Assembly (NCBI RefSeq): GCF_005484965.1
Contig: NZ_CP034036.1
Coordinates: 2,170,001-2,234,000, forward strand
DNA: 64,000 bases
Reading direction: 5' to 3'
From: Brenneria nigrifluens DSM 30175 = ATCC 13028
Lineage (GTDB): Bacteria; Pseudomonadota; Gammaproteobacteria; Enterobacterales; Enterobacteriaceae
Shown here in pieces: positions 39,705 to 48,263 of the stretch. The translations under genes and the position numbers were made by a program. Each line of letters begins with the position of its first letter. The first letter of the stretch is position 1. A model generated the notes under the pieces. It worked only from the letters and a program-made list of their open reading frames with translations, ran no database searches and was not told where the DNA came from.

Positions 39705-42049
39705 GGCTTTTCTCCGCTAAGGCATATCAACGGACCGATTTCGGGGATCGCGTTGGCCTGGGGCTGATAATCAAACGCGACGCGACAGGCGGGCTGTTCA
39801 TTCCGCTCTACGGCCAGCGTGTTATGCGGGTCCAGATTTTCAAAGAAAACAATCCCGTCATAGCCGACCACCTGTTGCACGCCGTTCTCGTTCAGGACGG
39901 CGCTACTGCCCAGAGGCAAGGGCTGATGGTTTGCGTCAATCAGCCGGATGGTGGCGCTGTTGCTGCGGCGAACGGGAAATTTGGCCAGGATGCCGGCGCG
40001 ATCGCCGGGGGTGAGGTTGAGTTCGGTATAGCGTAGCGAAACGTCCATCGGCACGTCGTCAGGGTTAATCGACAGATGATTATTTTCATAGGCGTTGAGT
40101 TGCTCAATAAACATCACGCCGTTGCGGTCGGTCTTGCCCAGAGGACGGTTTTGCTGCAATACGGTAATGCCGGGTAAGCCATCGGTCTCTACCACGCCGA
40201 AGCTGTCATAAATGGTATTCGAAGCGAAAAAATGACCGCCAAGGGTGGAAATCGCCCCTTGCGCGCTGGCGCGAAGCGCATTTCCTTCTTTGCTGCGTTC
40301 GATCTCGGTGCCAATCAATCCCCATGGAGATTTGTAATCCAACGCCATATTTTGCCGGGCGCGGCTTCCGCTCTGATTGGCGACTTTCCAGCCGATATCG
40401 CCGCGCTGTACCGCGGATTGCCGCGCCTGTACGGTCTGATAGTGATTACCGTTGCTCATACTGCTATTGGCGCTAACCGTGGCTCTGCGGCCGAAGGGGA
40501 TGGCGAAACCGATAAAAATACCGCTTCCCTGATGATTGTCGAAATCATGCAACAGGGTGACATAGCCATAGGAATCATAAGGCAGCGAAGCCGAGTAGGT
40601 GGCCGACAAGGTCGAAGTGGCGATGCGTTCCGAGGTTAAATAATAGTCATTATAAAAATTGACCATTCTCTTGGCGTAGATCAGGCTGAACGAACCGTTG
40701 CCCGGCGGCACGGGAAACCCGATGCTGGCGCGCAGCGTGCTGCCCGGCATGGTGTCGTCGTTGGCGGCGGCGATATCATAGAAATTTTTATCCGCCTGTA
40801 GAATGCTGATGCCGTAGTTCATGGCCGGCAGAAGATGGGAAAACCCCAGCCCATATTGGTTGCCCTGCCGGCTACCGAACTGGCTGGTCGCCAACGAGGC
40901 GGAGAGTATGCCATGGCGGCTGAGCAACAGATCGGCGCCGATCCCGCCCATGGCCAGCTTTTCGGTGGCTTCGAAATGGCTGGACAGCGTCATCCCGTCG
41001 GTTACGCCGCGACGATAGCTCAGGGCGGCGGCGCTCTGGGTATAATCGCTGGAGCGGGTGGCGTAGCGGCGGCGCACCATCCCCGTTTCCACGGCCAGCG
41101 AGTCCAGCCCTTTTTGCAGCAGCGACGCGCCGGTATAAAAAGGCAGCGTCTGTCGGGTTTGCCGGCCGCTGGCGTCCTTGACCACCATCGCGATCTCCCC
41201 GCCGCCGCTGGTAACCGGTAACTGGCTGACTTCAAAGGGGCCCGGCTCTACCCGGCTGGACAACTGATGGATGCCGTTGATGTAAATATCAACCGATGAG
41301 GGCACCGCGACCTCGCCGGTGATGCCGGGGCGGGGAAAGGTCACCAGATCCGGGCGCAGGCCGAAATTGGTGGTCATCTGCATACCCGCCATGCGGATTG
41401 GCCGGGTCCAGGGCAGCCCGCTATTGATAAAATCGCCGACATGGTAGGTGCGCAGTTTTTCCACATCGGAAATACTGTAGGTGCTGTCTAGCCGCACGGT
41501 ACGGCGCAGGTAAGGATTGTGTGTGCGCACGGCGCTGGTTTCAAACACGCCGTAATTGCCAAACAAGCGTAAATCGCCCGTGGTGCTATCGCTGAGCTGC
41601 CCGTCATAGCGGGTTATTTGGGTGTCGTAATTGAACACCGCGCCATTATCACTGTGCGCAACTGCGCCGCTGTCCGGCGTTTGCGGCGCGTTTAGCTGCT
41701 GCGCGACCAGATTCTGGTTGGGAACCTGCAGATAGAGCGTTTGCGTTTCACTGTCCAACCGGTAACGCCAGTCGCGGATGGTGGCGAGGTCGACCAATTC
41801 ATCGCCCGTGCTGGCCGAAGAGGGCGGCAGGATCAGTCCCAGCCGGGTGAGCTGCGGCGCGGTAACGAACAGCGTTCCGTTATCTTCGACAAAATCATCA
41901 ACGCCGGCGCGTTGTTGGCCGTTCACCACCACGTTAAGCAACAGGTTTTGTCTGACGGGGTCTTCCGCCCAGGCAATGCCGCTTAACCCTGTGTAGGCCA
42001 GGCCGATCATGCCCCAAAATAATCCCGCCCGGTTACAGGCTGCATTCAA
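39701..42049 (-). CDS. Csu-type outer-membrane usher
   Basis: Fimbrial usher (782 residues), the outer-membrane pore that assembles the pilus. It shows the N-terminal domain (LLNVVVNGQQ), a 24-strand barrel region (about 150-640) and the FxxExL-type late plug/C-terminal domains (GIVFFENLDPHNTLAVERN). The frame starts with TTG at 42049, which overlaps the chaperone stop and gives a signal peptide with a basic residue; the first ATG (42010) would leave a shortened signal. CsuD-type by context with SCPU pilins. Confidence 0.9.
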   Translation of the reverse strand: MNAACNRAGLFWGMIGLAYTGLSGIAWAEDPVRQNLLLNVVVNGQQRAGVDDFVEDNGTLFVTAPQLTRLGLILPPSSASTGDELVDLATIRDWRYRLDSETQTLYLQVPNQNLVAQQLNAPQTPDSGAVAHSDNGAVFNYDTQITRYDGQLSDSTTGDLRLFGNYGVFETSAVRTHNPYLRRTVRLDSTYSISDVEKLRTYHVGDFINSGLPWTRPIRMAGMQMTTNFGLRPDLVTFPRPGITGEVAVPSSVDIYINGIHQLSSRVEPGPFEVSQLPVTSGGGEIAMVVKDASGRQTRQTLPFYTGASLLQKGLDSLAVETGMVRRRYATRSSDYTQSAAALSYRRGVTDGMTLSSHFEATEKLAMGGIGADLLLSRHGILSASLATSQFGSRQGNQYGLGFSHLLPAMNYGISILQADKNFYDIAAANDDTMPGSTLRASIGFPVPPGNGSFSLIYAKRMVNFYNDYYLTSERIATSTLSATYSASLPYDSYGYVTLLHDFDNHQGSGIFIGFAIPFGRRATVSANSSMSNGNHYQTVQARQSAVQRGDIGWKVANQSGSRARQNMALDYKSPWGLIGTEIERSKEGNALRASAQGAISTLGGHFFASNTIYDSFGVVETDGLPGITVLQQNRPLGKTDRNGVMFIEQLNAYENNHLSINPDDVPMDVSLRYTELNLTPGDRAGILAKFPVRRSNSATIRLIDANHQPLPLGSSAVLNENGVQQVVGYDGIVFFENLDPHNTLAVERNEQPACRVAFDYQPQANAIPEIGPLICLSGEKP

Positions 42050-42771
42050 TCTTTGCTACCCACGGTCAACCACCGATCGGCATGACCCGTAACGCCGGGA
42101 TTTTGCAGGCGCAGGCGCATGCCGGGAGTTAACCGCTGTGAGCGATCGTCTATCCGCCAGTGACGCTCGCTGCCCGCCAGAATATAAGGCAGCCCCGGCC
42201 CCTTGAGTCGAAGCTTGACGTTGTTGTCGGTGTTGAGCGAGATATTGGTCAATACGGCATGTTGCAGGCCATGATTAACGGCGATCAATAAGGCATGATC
42301 CTGGCGTTTTTCAACCCGCCACTGGACATCCGCCGTGGTTGCGGACGGGGGTTTGGAAAATACCGGGATGGTAAAACGCAGCGCCAGTTCAACCTTATTT
42401 TTATTGTTGTCCGGAATTTGGTCAAAGATAACCCGATATGCCTCTTCGGTTTGGCCGGCGGGTTCGCGCAATAACAGGCGGATGGTTTGGGATTTGCCCG
42501 GGGCTATGGTGGCGAAAGGCGGGCTGATCGCCAGCCTGGCGGTACTTTGGTAACTGTCGCCGTTAACCGTTTGCGTCCAGGCGTAGCTGCGGATCTGGAT
42601 TTGGGTATTTTTATCGCCGTGGTTGGTCAGGGTAAAGCTGGCGGCCCGTTTATTGGCTGACAGCTCCTGGCTGATCGGAACAATGGATAGCGCTTGCGCG
42701 AAGGCCTGTGGCGCGATGTTGCACAGGCCTGCAAGTATCAGCGCCCTGAATATTAATCTATTACGGGGCAT
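42046..42771 (-). CDS. Csu-type periplasmic pilus chaperone
   Basis: Periplasmic chaperone of 241 residues that holds pilins until they reach the usher. A signal peptide (FRALILAGLCNIAPQAFA) precedes the two immunoglobulin-like domains; the first includes TLTNHGDKNTQIQIRSYAW and PGKSQTIRLLLR, the second LRFTIPVFSKPP. Archaic (Csu) class by neighbouring SCPU pilins. It is 17 bases after the major pilin gene and overlaps the usher. Confidence 0.9.
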   Translation of the reverse strand: MPRNRLIFRALILAGLCNIAPQAFAQALSIVPISQELSANKRAASFTLTNHGDKNTQIQIRSYAWTQTVNGDSYQSTARLAISPPFATIAPGKSQTIRLLLREPAGQTEEAYRVIFDQIPDNNKNKVELALRFTIPVFSKPPSATTADVQWRVEKRQDHALLIAVNHGLQHAVLTNISLNTDNNVKLRLKGPGLPYILAGSERHWRIDDRSQRLTPGMRLRLQNPGVTGHADRWLTVGSKD

Positions 42772-42788
42772 AATCGCTGACCTTTATA

Positions 42789-43292
42789 TCAATAGTTGAT
42801 GGTAACGGCGATGGTATCCGAGTAGGTTCCGACGGCGGAGGTAAGCTGATTAGCGGCGATTTCCCCATACACGGTCAGCGTTTGTGTCGCCCCGGTGCCT
42901 GTTCCTGCCACGGTATCCGTATCAATGGTATCGCCCCAGTTGGTGGTATGCGCGGCTTCCTGATACAGGCCGTAGTTCAGCGTTGACCCGGCAACCGAGC
43001 CGGTCAAGGCACGCAGGGCAGTGGTGGCCCCGACCGCCGTACCCGCGCCAAGTCCTACGGTATAAGGCGCGGCGTTGGAGCAAAGTACTGACAAGGTGGC
43101 GGTGGAATCAACCGCTACGCCTGAATAATCGGGGAAGGCGAGAGCCGTGGTTGATATCGTACAGGCGGCGACAACGGTCGCACTGACGGCCATATTGGTG
43201 GTTGCGGTAGCGGCAAGTGCTGGAGCGGCTATTACACCGCCGAGACACAACGAAGAGAGCAGAGTCGTTTTAATTAATAGTTTGTTGGACAT
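42789..43292 (-). CDS. Spore coat U-domain major pilin (CsuA/B-like)
   Basis: A 167-residue secreted SCPU protein. A signal peptide ending GVIAAPALA is followed by the N-terminal donor strand region (ATTNMAVSATVVAACTIST), the paired cysteines (VVAAC; LSVLCSNAAP) and the typical C-terminal GTYSDTIAVTINY. The ATG at 43292 follows AAGG with a long spacer; an in-frame extension to 43364 would precede the signal peptide and is rejected. First gene of the pilus operon. The 230 bases upstream, to the AraC gene end, show no gene. Confidence 0.88.
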   Translation of the reverse strand: MSNKLLIKTTLLSSLCLGGVIAAPALAATATTNMAVSATVVAACTISTTALAFPDYSGVAVDSTATLSVLCSNAAPYTVGLGAGTAVGATTALRALTGSVAGSTLNYGLYQEAAHTTNWGDTIDTDTVAGTGTGATQTLTVYGEIAANQLTSAVGTYSDTIAVTINY

Positions 43293-43522
43293 AATAAGGA
43301 TGCCTTGAAAACGCAAAAGGGAACTGAATGGATTTGGCGTAAAAACAAGGTAGCCATTTCTCATTGGTAGTTTAACAGTTACTTAAGGGAATATTGGGGC
43401 GAAACCGCTTCATATCCGGCCCGATATACTGCAAAACCGGCCAATAATAAAACTGGCTGATAAAGAAAGGGACTGCGAAATCCTTTTAGGCGCCTTATAA
43501 CTTATAGCGACGCGACCATGGC

Positions 43523-44758
43523 CTAGCGTTGTAAATATATCAGGATAGACTGTTTTTTTTCCGGACTTACCCTGGTTAAAAAACGGGATAGCCATTCCGG
43601 CAAGGCGCGCGCATTAAATAAATCGCCATACGCGGGATGGAGTGCGGCTAAATTTTCTTGCCGGTTTGTCTCCCGATATTGATGCGGAGAAGTACCGATA
43701 AATCTCCTGAATATTCTGGCTAATTGTTGCCCGTCCAGTAATCCGCAGCGGCGGGCGATTTTATCAATTGGCAAGTCACTGTCAATCAACGCCTGCCGGC
43801 AGAGTTCAAGGCGTAATAATAATAAAAATACCGAGGGTGAATAGCCCGTCTGTAGTTTGAAATGACGCCGAAAGCTGCGTTCGCTCATCGCTAAAAAATC
43901 GGCGGATTGGGCCATATTTAAATCCTGGTCAATATGGGTTAGCCACCAGAAAGTGACGCGATAGGCGATGGATTGCGGGCGGGTGAAAACGGAATTTAAC
44001 GGGCATAAGTCCGTGGATACCGAGGATTCCACCCGCCGGCTATCGTTGCCGTTTTCTCCGCGATCGGAAAGTAATAAAAGCTGTGCCATTTCTTTTATAT
44101 TGATACGTTCGCTGGTGGTATAGAATTTGCCGTCTCTTTGAAAATCGGCGCTCTTTTTCACCCGTAGGGTCGGATAGCCGGCTATCAGCCTGCTTACCAG
44201 AGATGAATAGGTCGTGACGGTTCGTTGATGCAGCAACCCGGTGGCGGCCAGCAAGAAAATACCGGCGCCGAGAGCGACGACGCAGCGTGACTGGGAACAG
44301 ATAGTACGTAACCAATTAACAGTGGAGTCCGGCGGGGGGGATATTGCCTCTAGAGAACCGTGCGCAATAATAAGCATATCAATATCTAACGGGCGGGAGA
44401 TCTGCATTGCCTGAGTTTCCATATTCATCAGGGCGGTTGCAGGAGAAGAGACTGAACCGCCATATAAAGAATAAATATGAGTGACGTACTCTATTTTTTC
44501 CGCGGATAAACCTGGCCGACTGGAATTAAGCGACGTCAGCATCTCTAATAATTTCACCACGTCCCCGAGAAAGCAGTCGGTATAAGTCAGGATCATAATC
44601 TGCCTGATATCTACGCCGGGGCCGGATAATAAGGGCTTATTTGTTTGTGCGGACCATAAAGGCCCGCCGTTCGTATTCATGTTAGGCCGCTGTTTCAGGG
44701 GTGATAAATCAGTATAGTTCACCCCCGTGATTGACAGCAGGGTCATCATTAATAACAA
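43523..44758 (-). CDS. AraC-family regulator with GlxA-type N-terminal domain
   Basis: The protein (up to 411 residues) joins a DJ-1/PfpI-like domain (about residues 50-230; IMILTYTDCFLGDVV, DIDMLIIAHGS, and the elbow VALGAGIFLLAATGLL, where Ala/Gly replace the usual Cys nucleophile) with an AraC DNA-binding domain (about 285-375; DLNMAQSADFLAMSERSFRRHF and DKIARRCGLLDGQQLARIFRR). The amidase-like part is therefore a sensor, not an enzyme. The start is uncertain: TTG 44758, ATG 44749, or ATG 44680 (MNTNGG). None has a clear ribosome site. It lies next to, and reads toward, the pilus operon; whether it controls that operon or the divergent efflux gene is not shown. Confidence 0.82.
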   Translation of the reverse strand: MLLMMTLLSITGVNYTDLSPLKQRPNMNTNGGPLWSAQTNKPLLSGPGVDIRQIMILTYTDCFLGDVVKLLEMLTSLNSSRPGLSAEKIEYVTHIYSLYGGSVSSPATALMNMETQAMQISRPLDIDMLIIAHGSLEAISPPPDSTVNWLRTICSQSRCVVALGAGIFLLAATGLLHQRTVTTYSSLVSRLIAGYPTLRVKKSADFQRDGKFYTTSERINIKEMAQLLLLSDRGENGNDSRRVESSVSTDLCPLNSVFTRPQSIAYRVTFWWLTHIDQDLNMAQSADFLAMSERSFRRHFKLQTGYSPSVFLLLLRLELCRQALIDSDLPIDKIARRCGLLDGQQLARIFRRFIGTSPHQYRETNRQENLAALHPAYGDLFNARALPEWLSRFLTRVSPEKKQSILIYLQR

Positions 44759-44781
44759 TAGTTGAACATTAGTTCAACTAT
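44758..44781. promoter_or_regulatory. Palindromic operator for the SMR-tetR operon
   Basis: ATAGTTGAAC and GTTCAACTAT are perfect ten-base arms around ATTA. The site lies 13 bases before the SMR gene ATG, where a TetR dimer would block transcription. The TetR gene downstream is the likely ligand. Confidence 0.75.
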
Positions 44782-44794
44782 ATGGAGTGCATTA

Positions 44795-45118
44795 ATGACT
44801 TACCTTCTTCTGGCCGCGGCGATAGCCTCGGAAATCGTGGGCGCGCTGGCGACCCGTTTTTCCAACGGTTTTACCAAGCCCCTGCCAACCTTGCTGGCGA
44901 TAGTCGGCGTTATCGGAGCCTACTATCTGCTTTCCCTGGTGCTGAACCGCGGCATGGCCATCGGCGTGGCCTATGCCGTCTGGGCGGCCCTTGGCGTGGC
45001 TTCCGTGGCGTTTATCGGCGCGTTTTTCCTTGGCGATAAACTCACCTGGATACAAATAGTCGGCATCGTGCTGGTGGTTGGCGGCGTCCTATCGCTTGAA
45101 CTGGGCGCCAAACAGTGA
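44795..45118 (+). CDS. Small multidrug resistance (SMR) efflux protein
   Basis: A 107-residue membrane protein with four helices, of the EmrE/QacE type. The glutamate in helix 1 used for proton/drug exchange is Glu13 (AAAIASEIVGALATRF), and SMR marks GVAYAVWAALGV and LGDKLTWIQIVGI are present. It would export quaternary cations. GGAG lies ten bases upstream. Its stop overlaps the GTG start of the TetR gene, so pump and repressor are one operon beneath a shared palindromic operator. Confidence 0.9.
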   Translation: MTYLLLAAAIASEIVGALATRFSNGFTKPLPTLLAIVGVIGAYYLLSLVLNRGMAIGVAYAVWAALGVASVAFIGAFFLGDKLTWIQIVGIVLVVGGVLSLELGAKQ

Positions 45119-45696
45119 GCGCCGCGTCTGTCGCCAATAAAGACGGTCGCCGGGCCAGGGGGGATGCCCGGCGCCGGAAATTGATCGCCGCCACGCTGAC
45201 CGTCGTGGAACGTGAAGGCGTTTCCGGCGTGACGCACCGCAGCGTTGCCAAAGAGGCGGGCGTTGCCGCCAGTTCGGCGATCTACTACTTCGCGACCATC
45301 GACGATCTGCTGCTCGCCGCGCTGACGGCGGCGGCGGCGGAATATGCCGCGCAGCTGGAAGCGCTTATCGAAAGCGGCGGCGATGAGATTGACGGCATCG
45401 CCGAGATGATTTCAGACGCCAGCGGAGCAGGGCGCCGCCGGGCGCTGGCGGAGCACGAACTGACCCTACAGGCCGCGAGACGCCCCGCATTACGACCCAT
45501 CGCCAGGCACTGGCGCGATCTGGTCGCCCGCGCCGCCGGCAAGCATACCCGGGATCCCTTGACGATTCAGAGCGTGGTGGTGGCGGCAGACGGTATCTGT
45601 GCCAGAGCACTGCTGGAAGACGAACCGATCTCGGCCGCCGAGGTCAACCGGCTTCTGCGGCATATTCTCCACGGCGCCTCTTGCGGCAACGATTAG
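45115..45696 (+). CDS. TetR-family repressor of the SMR pump
   Basis: A 193-residue TetR protein. The helix-turn-helix lies in residues 20-65 (LIAATLTVVEREGVSGVTHR, AKEAGVAASSAIYYFATIDD), and the C-terminal part is the ligand-binding domain, rich in alanine and arginine. It begins with GTG in the four-base overlap with the SMR gene. It most likely represses both genes through the perfect palindrome at 44758-44781 and is released by a pump substrate. Confidence 0.88.
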   Translation: MSAASVANKDGRRARGDARRRKLIAATLTVVEREGVSGVTHRSVAKEAGVAASSAIYYFATIDDLLLAALTAAAAEYAAQLEALIESGGDEIDGIAEMISDASGAGRRRALAEHELTLQAARRPALRPIARHWRDLVARAAGKHTRDPLTIQSVVVAADGICARALLEDEPISAAEVNRLLRHILHGASCGND

Positions 45697-45798
45697 ATCT
45701 TTATCGATCGTCAACGATCCTCCGTGAATGGCGCGCTGAACTGACATGGCAGCCGGTGGAAACGCTTATCCACAATCAGCAGCAGACGTATTGTTCAA

Positions 45799-45900
45799 TT
45801 GGCTGATAAGCCAGGTGTGAACCGGCGCACCGTGGAACGCAATATCAAAATATTGCGGCAAAAAGGGCGCCTGACGCAAGGGCAGATCAGGCAGGAGGCG
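45799..45900 (+). pseudogene. Relic of a winged-helix (AlbA-2/ATP-binding type) regulator
   Basis: The plus strand encodes LADKPGVNRRTVERNIKILR and then QKGRLTQG, a clear helix-turn-helix recognition segment of the type found at the C-terminus of Fic/AlbA-type regulators. No start, remainder of the gene, or promoter is present. The MFS gene end overlaps the 3' edge. The surrounding gap 45697-45886 holds nothing else. Confidence 0.45.
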
Positions 45901-47169
45901 CTTTCCTCTCTGCATGCCGATGCTGGCGCAGCGTGTAAACGCCCGAAAACACCCATGCGCAGGCGATCCCCGCTCCTGCGACCGCTCCCATCTGCGGGGT
46001 CAGCAGGAGATCGGAAGCGGCCTTCATCCATCCGCTGACCGCGTCCGCACCGCGATAGACAACCGTATCAATAAAATTTTTGGCCTTGTATTTATCGGCC
46101 GTCGGCACCGATGTGTAAAGCATCTCACGGCCGGGCCGGACGAGCGCGTATTCGCCGACACGGCGGATCACCATGACCACGACGTACATACCCAGCATCG
46201 TCGAGAAACTCAGCATCAGGAAGCCCGCCGTCATCAAGATGGGTACGGTCAACAGCAGGGCACGGATGCCGAGGGTTGAAGCGATGCGCCCGGTCAGGAA
46301 GATCTGGATCAGTAGCGTCAGGAACTGGACGACGGCATCGACGCTTGAGAAGAACCGGGTCTGCTCGGCGCGGCCGGTGAAATGCTCCGCGACAAAACGC
46401 GCCTGCTCGAAATAGAGAAAGGTACTAACGCTCGCGAGAAGTACGACGAAGATAGCGATACCGAGAAGAAGGGGCGACGTGAAGACATGTGCCGCGCCCT
46501 CGAAAGGATTGCCGCCGAGCTTCATTTCCACCGAAGCGTCGGGCAGGGGATGGTTTTCGTTACCTGAGCGAACATGGCGTGCCTGAAGATAGTCGGCGCA
46601 CAGGCCCGTCAAGATGAGCATCATCGCGGCAATCACCAGCAATCCCGCATTGCCGATATGGATGACGAACAGAATCCCGATAAGCGGCCCGACCAAGCCG
46701 CCGAGGCTGGCCCCGGCAGCCATCATAGCGAAGAGGCGTTTAGCCTGCGCGAAATCGAACACATCGACCAGCACGCTCCAGGCGAGAGATATCGTCATCA
46801 GATTGAAGACGGAAAGCCAGACGAAGAAGAGACGAGCGAGCCAGACCGCCTCGCCATGCAGGTAAACCGCGGTTGCGAAGCCCAGAATGTTCAGGCCGAA
46901 GAATCCGAACGCCCATCGAGTAATGTTGCGCCTTTTTACCCGGGATACCAGCCATCCGAACAACGGCGAAACCGCCAGCGTGGCCACGAAGGTTGCGGTG
47001 AACAGCCATTGGAGATTGTCGACCCCGCCGACCACGCCCATGGTTTCGCGAATGGGACGCATGGAAAAGAGCAGACAAACAGTGAAAATTGCATCAGGAA
47101 GCCGGCAATCACCGGCGCGGCTTCCGATCGCTGGATGTTCAGCAAACGTGTGGCGAAGGTTAAAGTCAT
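45887..47169 (-). pseudogene. MFS transporter (nucleotide-carrier-like), frameshifted near the N-terminus
   Basis: About 430 residues of a 12-helix major facilitator with GVVGGVDNLQWLFTATFVAT and LFGWLVSRVKRRNITRW. The natural start, MTLTFATRLLNIQRSEAAP at 47169, is in a different frame from the rest. The frame changes near 47065-47068 (a run of four A on the plus strand, TTTT on the coding strand): one frame ends FSLFVC and the other resumes MRPIRETMGV. A single-base loss in this run explains it. The main frame remains open for over 400 codons, so the event is recent or a sequencing error. Substrate unknown. Confidence 0.8.
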
Positions 47170-47244
47170 AGCTGTGTTGTCTCCCTTGTGGCAGAGCGCG
47201 AAGAAACTCGCCTGACTCCTCGGAGATTACCATAGATGACAGCA

Positions 47245-48159
47245 TCATGTGGCGAGGTCATCAGCATGATTGCGCGAAAGCCGTCTCAGTATCCGAAGGC
47301 AATTCTCATGAAGGCTGGAACGCCGGCGCTCATCCCGAAAGACCGCCAACGGGAGTCGTAAAGTGGCCGGATAGGGCTTGATGGATACGCGGGCCGTTCC
47401 TTCCACCTGCAGGCTGCGCGACTGTACAGGCGCCAGTCCCACCCCCAGACCCGCGGCGATAAGCGAGCACTGACTGTGCAGTCGCGTTGCCGTCTGGCTG
47501 GTGACCAGGGGATGGCCCGCCAATCGGCATTGATCTCGTATTGCTGCGTACAGTACCGGTCCTTGCTCTTCGGGGAACAGCACGAAGGGATACGCAGCCA
47601 ATTGCAAAAAGGATACCGATGACCGGTGAGCTAAATCATGATCCGCTGGCAATAAAGCATCAAAATGGTCACTAAAGAGTATTTCATTCACGATGCGGCC
47701 TGCACGTTCGACCGGTGGATGGCCCAGCCCAATGTCAATATCGCCACCAGCAAGTAAGTTCAGTTGCTCCTGTGTCGACGCCTCTCTTAATTCCGTGCGC
47801 ACGCCAGGGTGCGTGGTGCGTAGTTCGCGCAGCATAGCCGGCAGCAAATAATACAGAGCGGCGGAGACAAAGCCGATGCGTAGCACCTGTTTCCCCTGGG
47901 TCGAGGCGGCACGAGCGAGCAGAGCTGCTCGCTGCCGGCCGCGCATCAGTTCCAGTGCTTCGGACTGAAAGACTTCACCAGCGGCAGTAAGTTGTACCTT
48001 GCGGCTGGTACGCAGGAACAGCGATATGCCCAGTTCTGCTTCCAACCGCGCAATGGCCCGGCTTAGATGTGGCTGGGTCATTCCCAGTTCTTCGGCGGCC
48101 TTGCCGAAATGCAGCGTCCGGGCAACGGCCAAAAAATGGCGGAGCTGACTAAATTCCAT
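47245..48159 (-). CDS. LysR-family regulator
   Basis: A 304-residue LysR-type protein. The N-terminal helix-turn-helix is MEFSQLRHFLAVARTLHFG followed by KAAEELGMTQPHLSRAIARLE; the periplasmic-binding-like sensor spans about 90-295 (LRIGFVSAALYYLLPAML, DIDIGLGHPPVERAGR). It is divergent from the secreted hydrolase gene, with an inverted repeat in the 104-base gap, so it probably controls that gene. The frameshifted MFS gene lies downstream on the same strand. Confidence 0.9.
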   Translation of the reverse strand: MEFSQLRHFLAVARTLHFGKAAEELGMTQPHLSRAIARLEAELGISLFLRTSRKVQLTAAGEVFQSEALELMRGRQRAALLARAASTQGKQVLRIGFVSAALYYLLPAMLRELRTTHPGVRTELREASTQEQLNLLAGGDIDIGLGHPPVERAGRIVNEILFSDHFDALLPADHDLAHRSSVSFLQLAAYPFVLFPEEQGPVLYAAIRDQCRLAGHPLVTSQTATRLHSQCSLIAAGLGVGLAPVQSRSLQVEGTARVSIKPYPATLRLPLAVFRDERRRSSLHENCLRILRRLSRNHADDLAT

Positions 48160-48171
48160 TAATGCCTCTCA

Positions 48172-48209
48172 ATGCATCAATTAATACGTTTCAATATCAT
48201 TGATTGCAT
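48172..48209. promoter_or_regulatory. Inverted repeat in the LysR/hydrolase intergenic gap
   Basis: ATGCATCAAT (48172-48181) and ATTGATTGCAT (48199-48209) are inverted arms differing by one inserted base, and AT-rich half-sites lie between. The place and form fit a LysR binding site. Confidence 0.5.
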
Positions 48210-48263
48210 CATATCCTGCCATTACGCTCAATCTCCAGGTTCTTCAACATGGGAGAAAAGCGC

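Noticed and set aside
46574..47215. A 213-codon plus-strand frame opposite the MFS gene
   Set aside because: Antisense shadow; composition is Glu/Gln/Arg-rich without family features, and the MFS protein is clearly real on the other strand.
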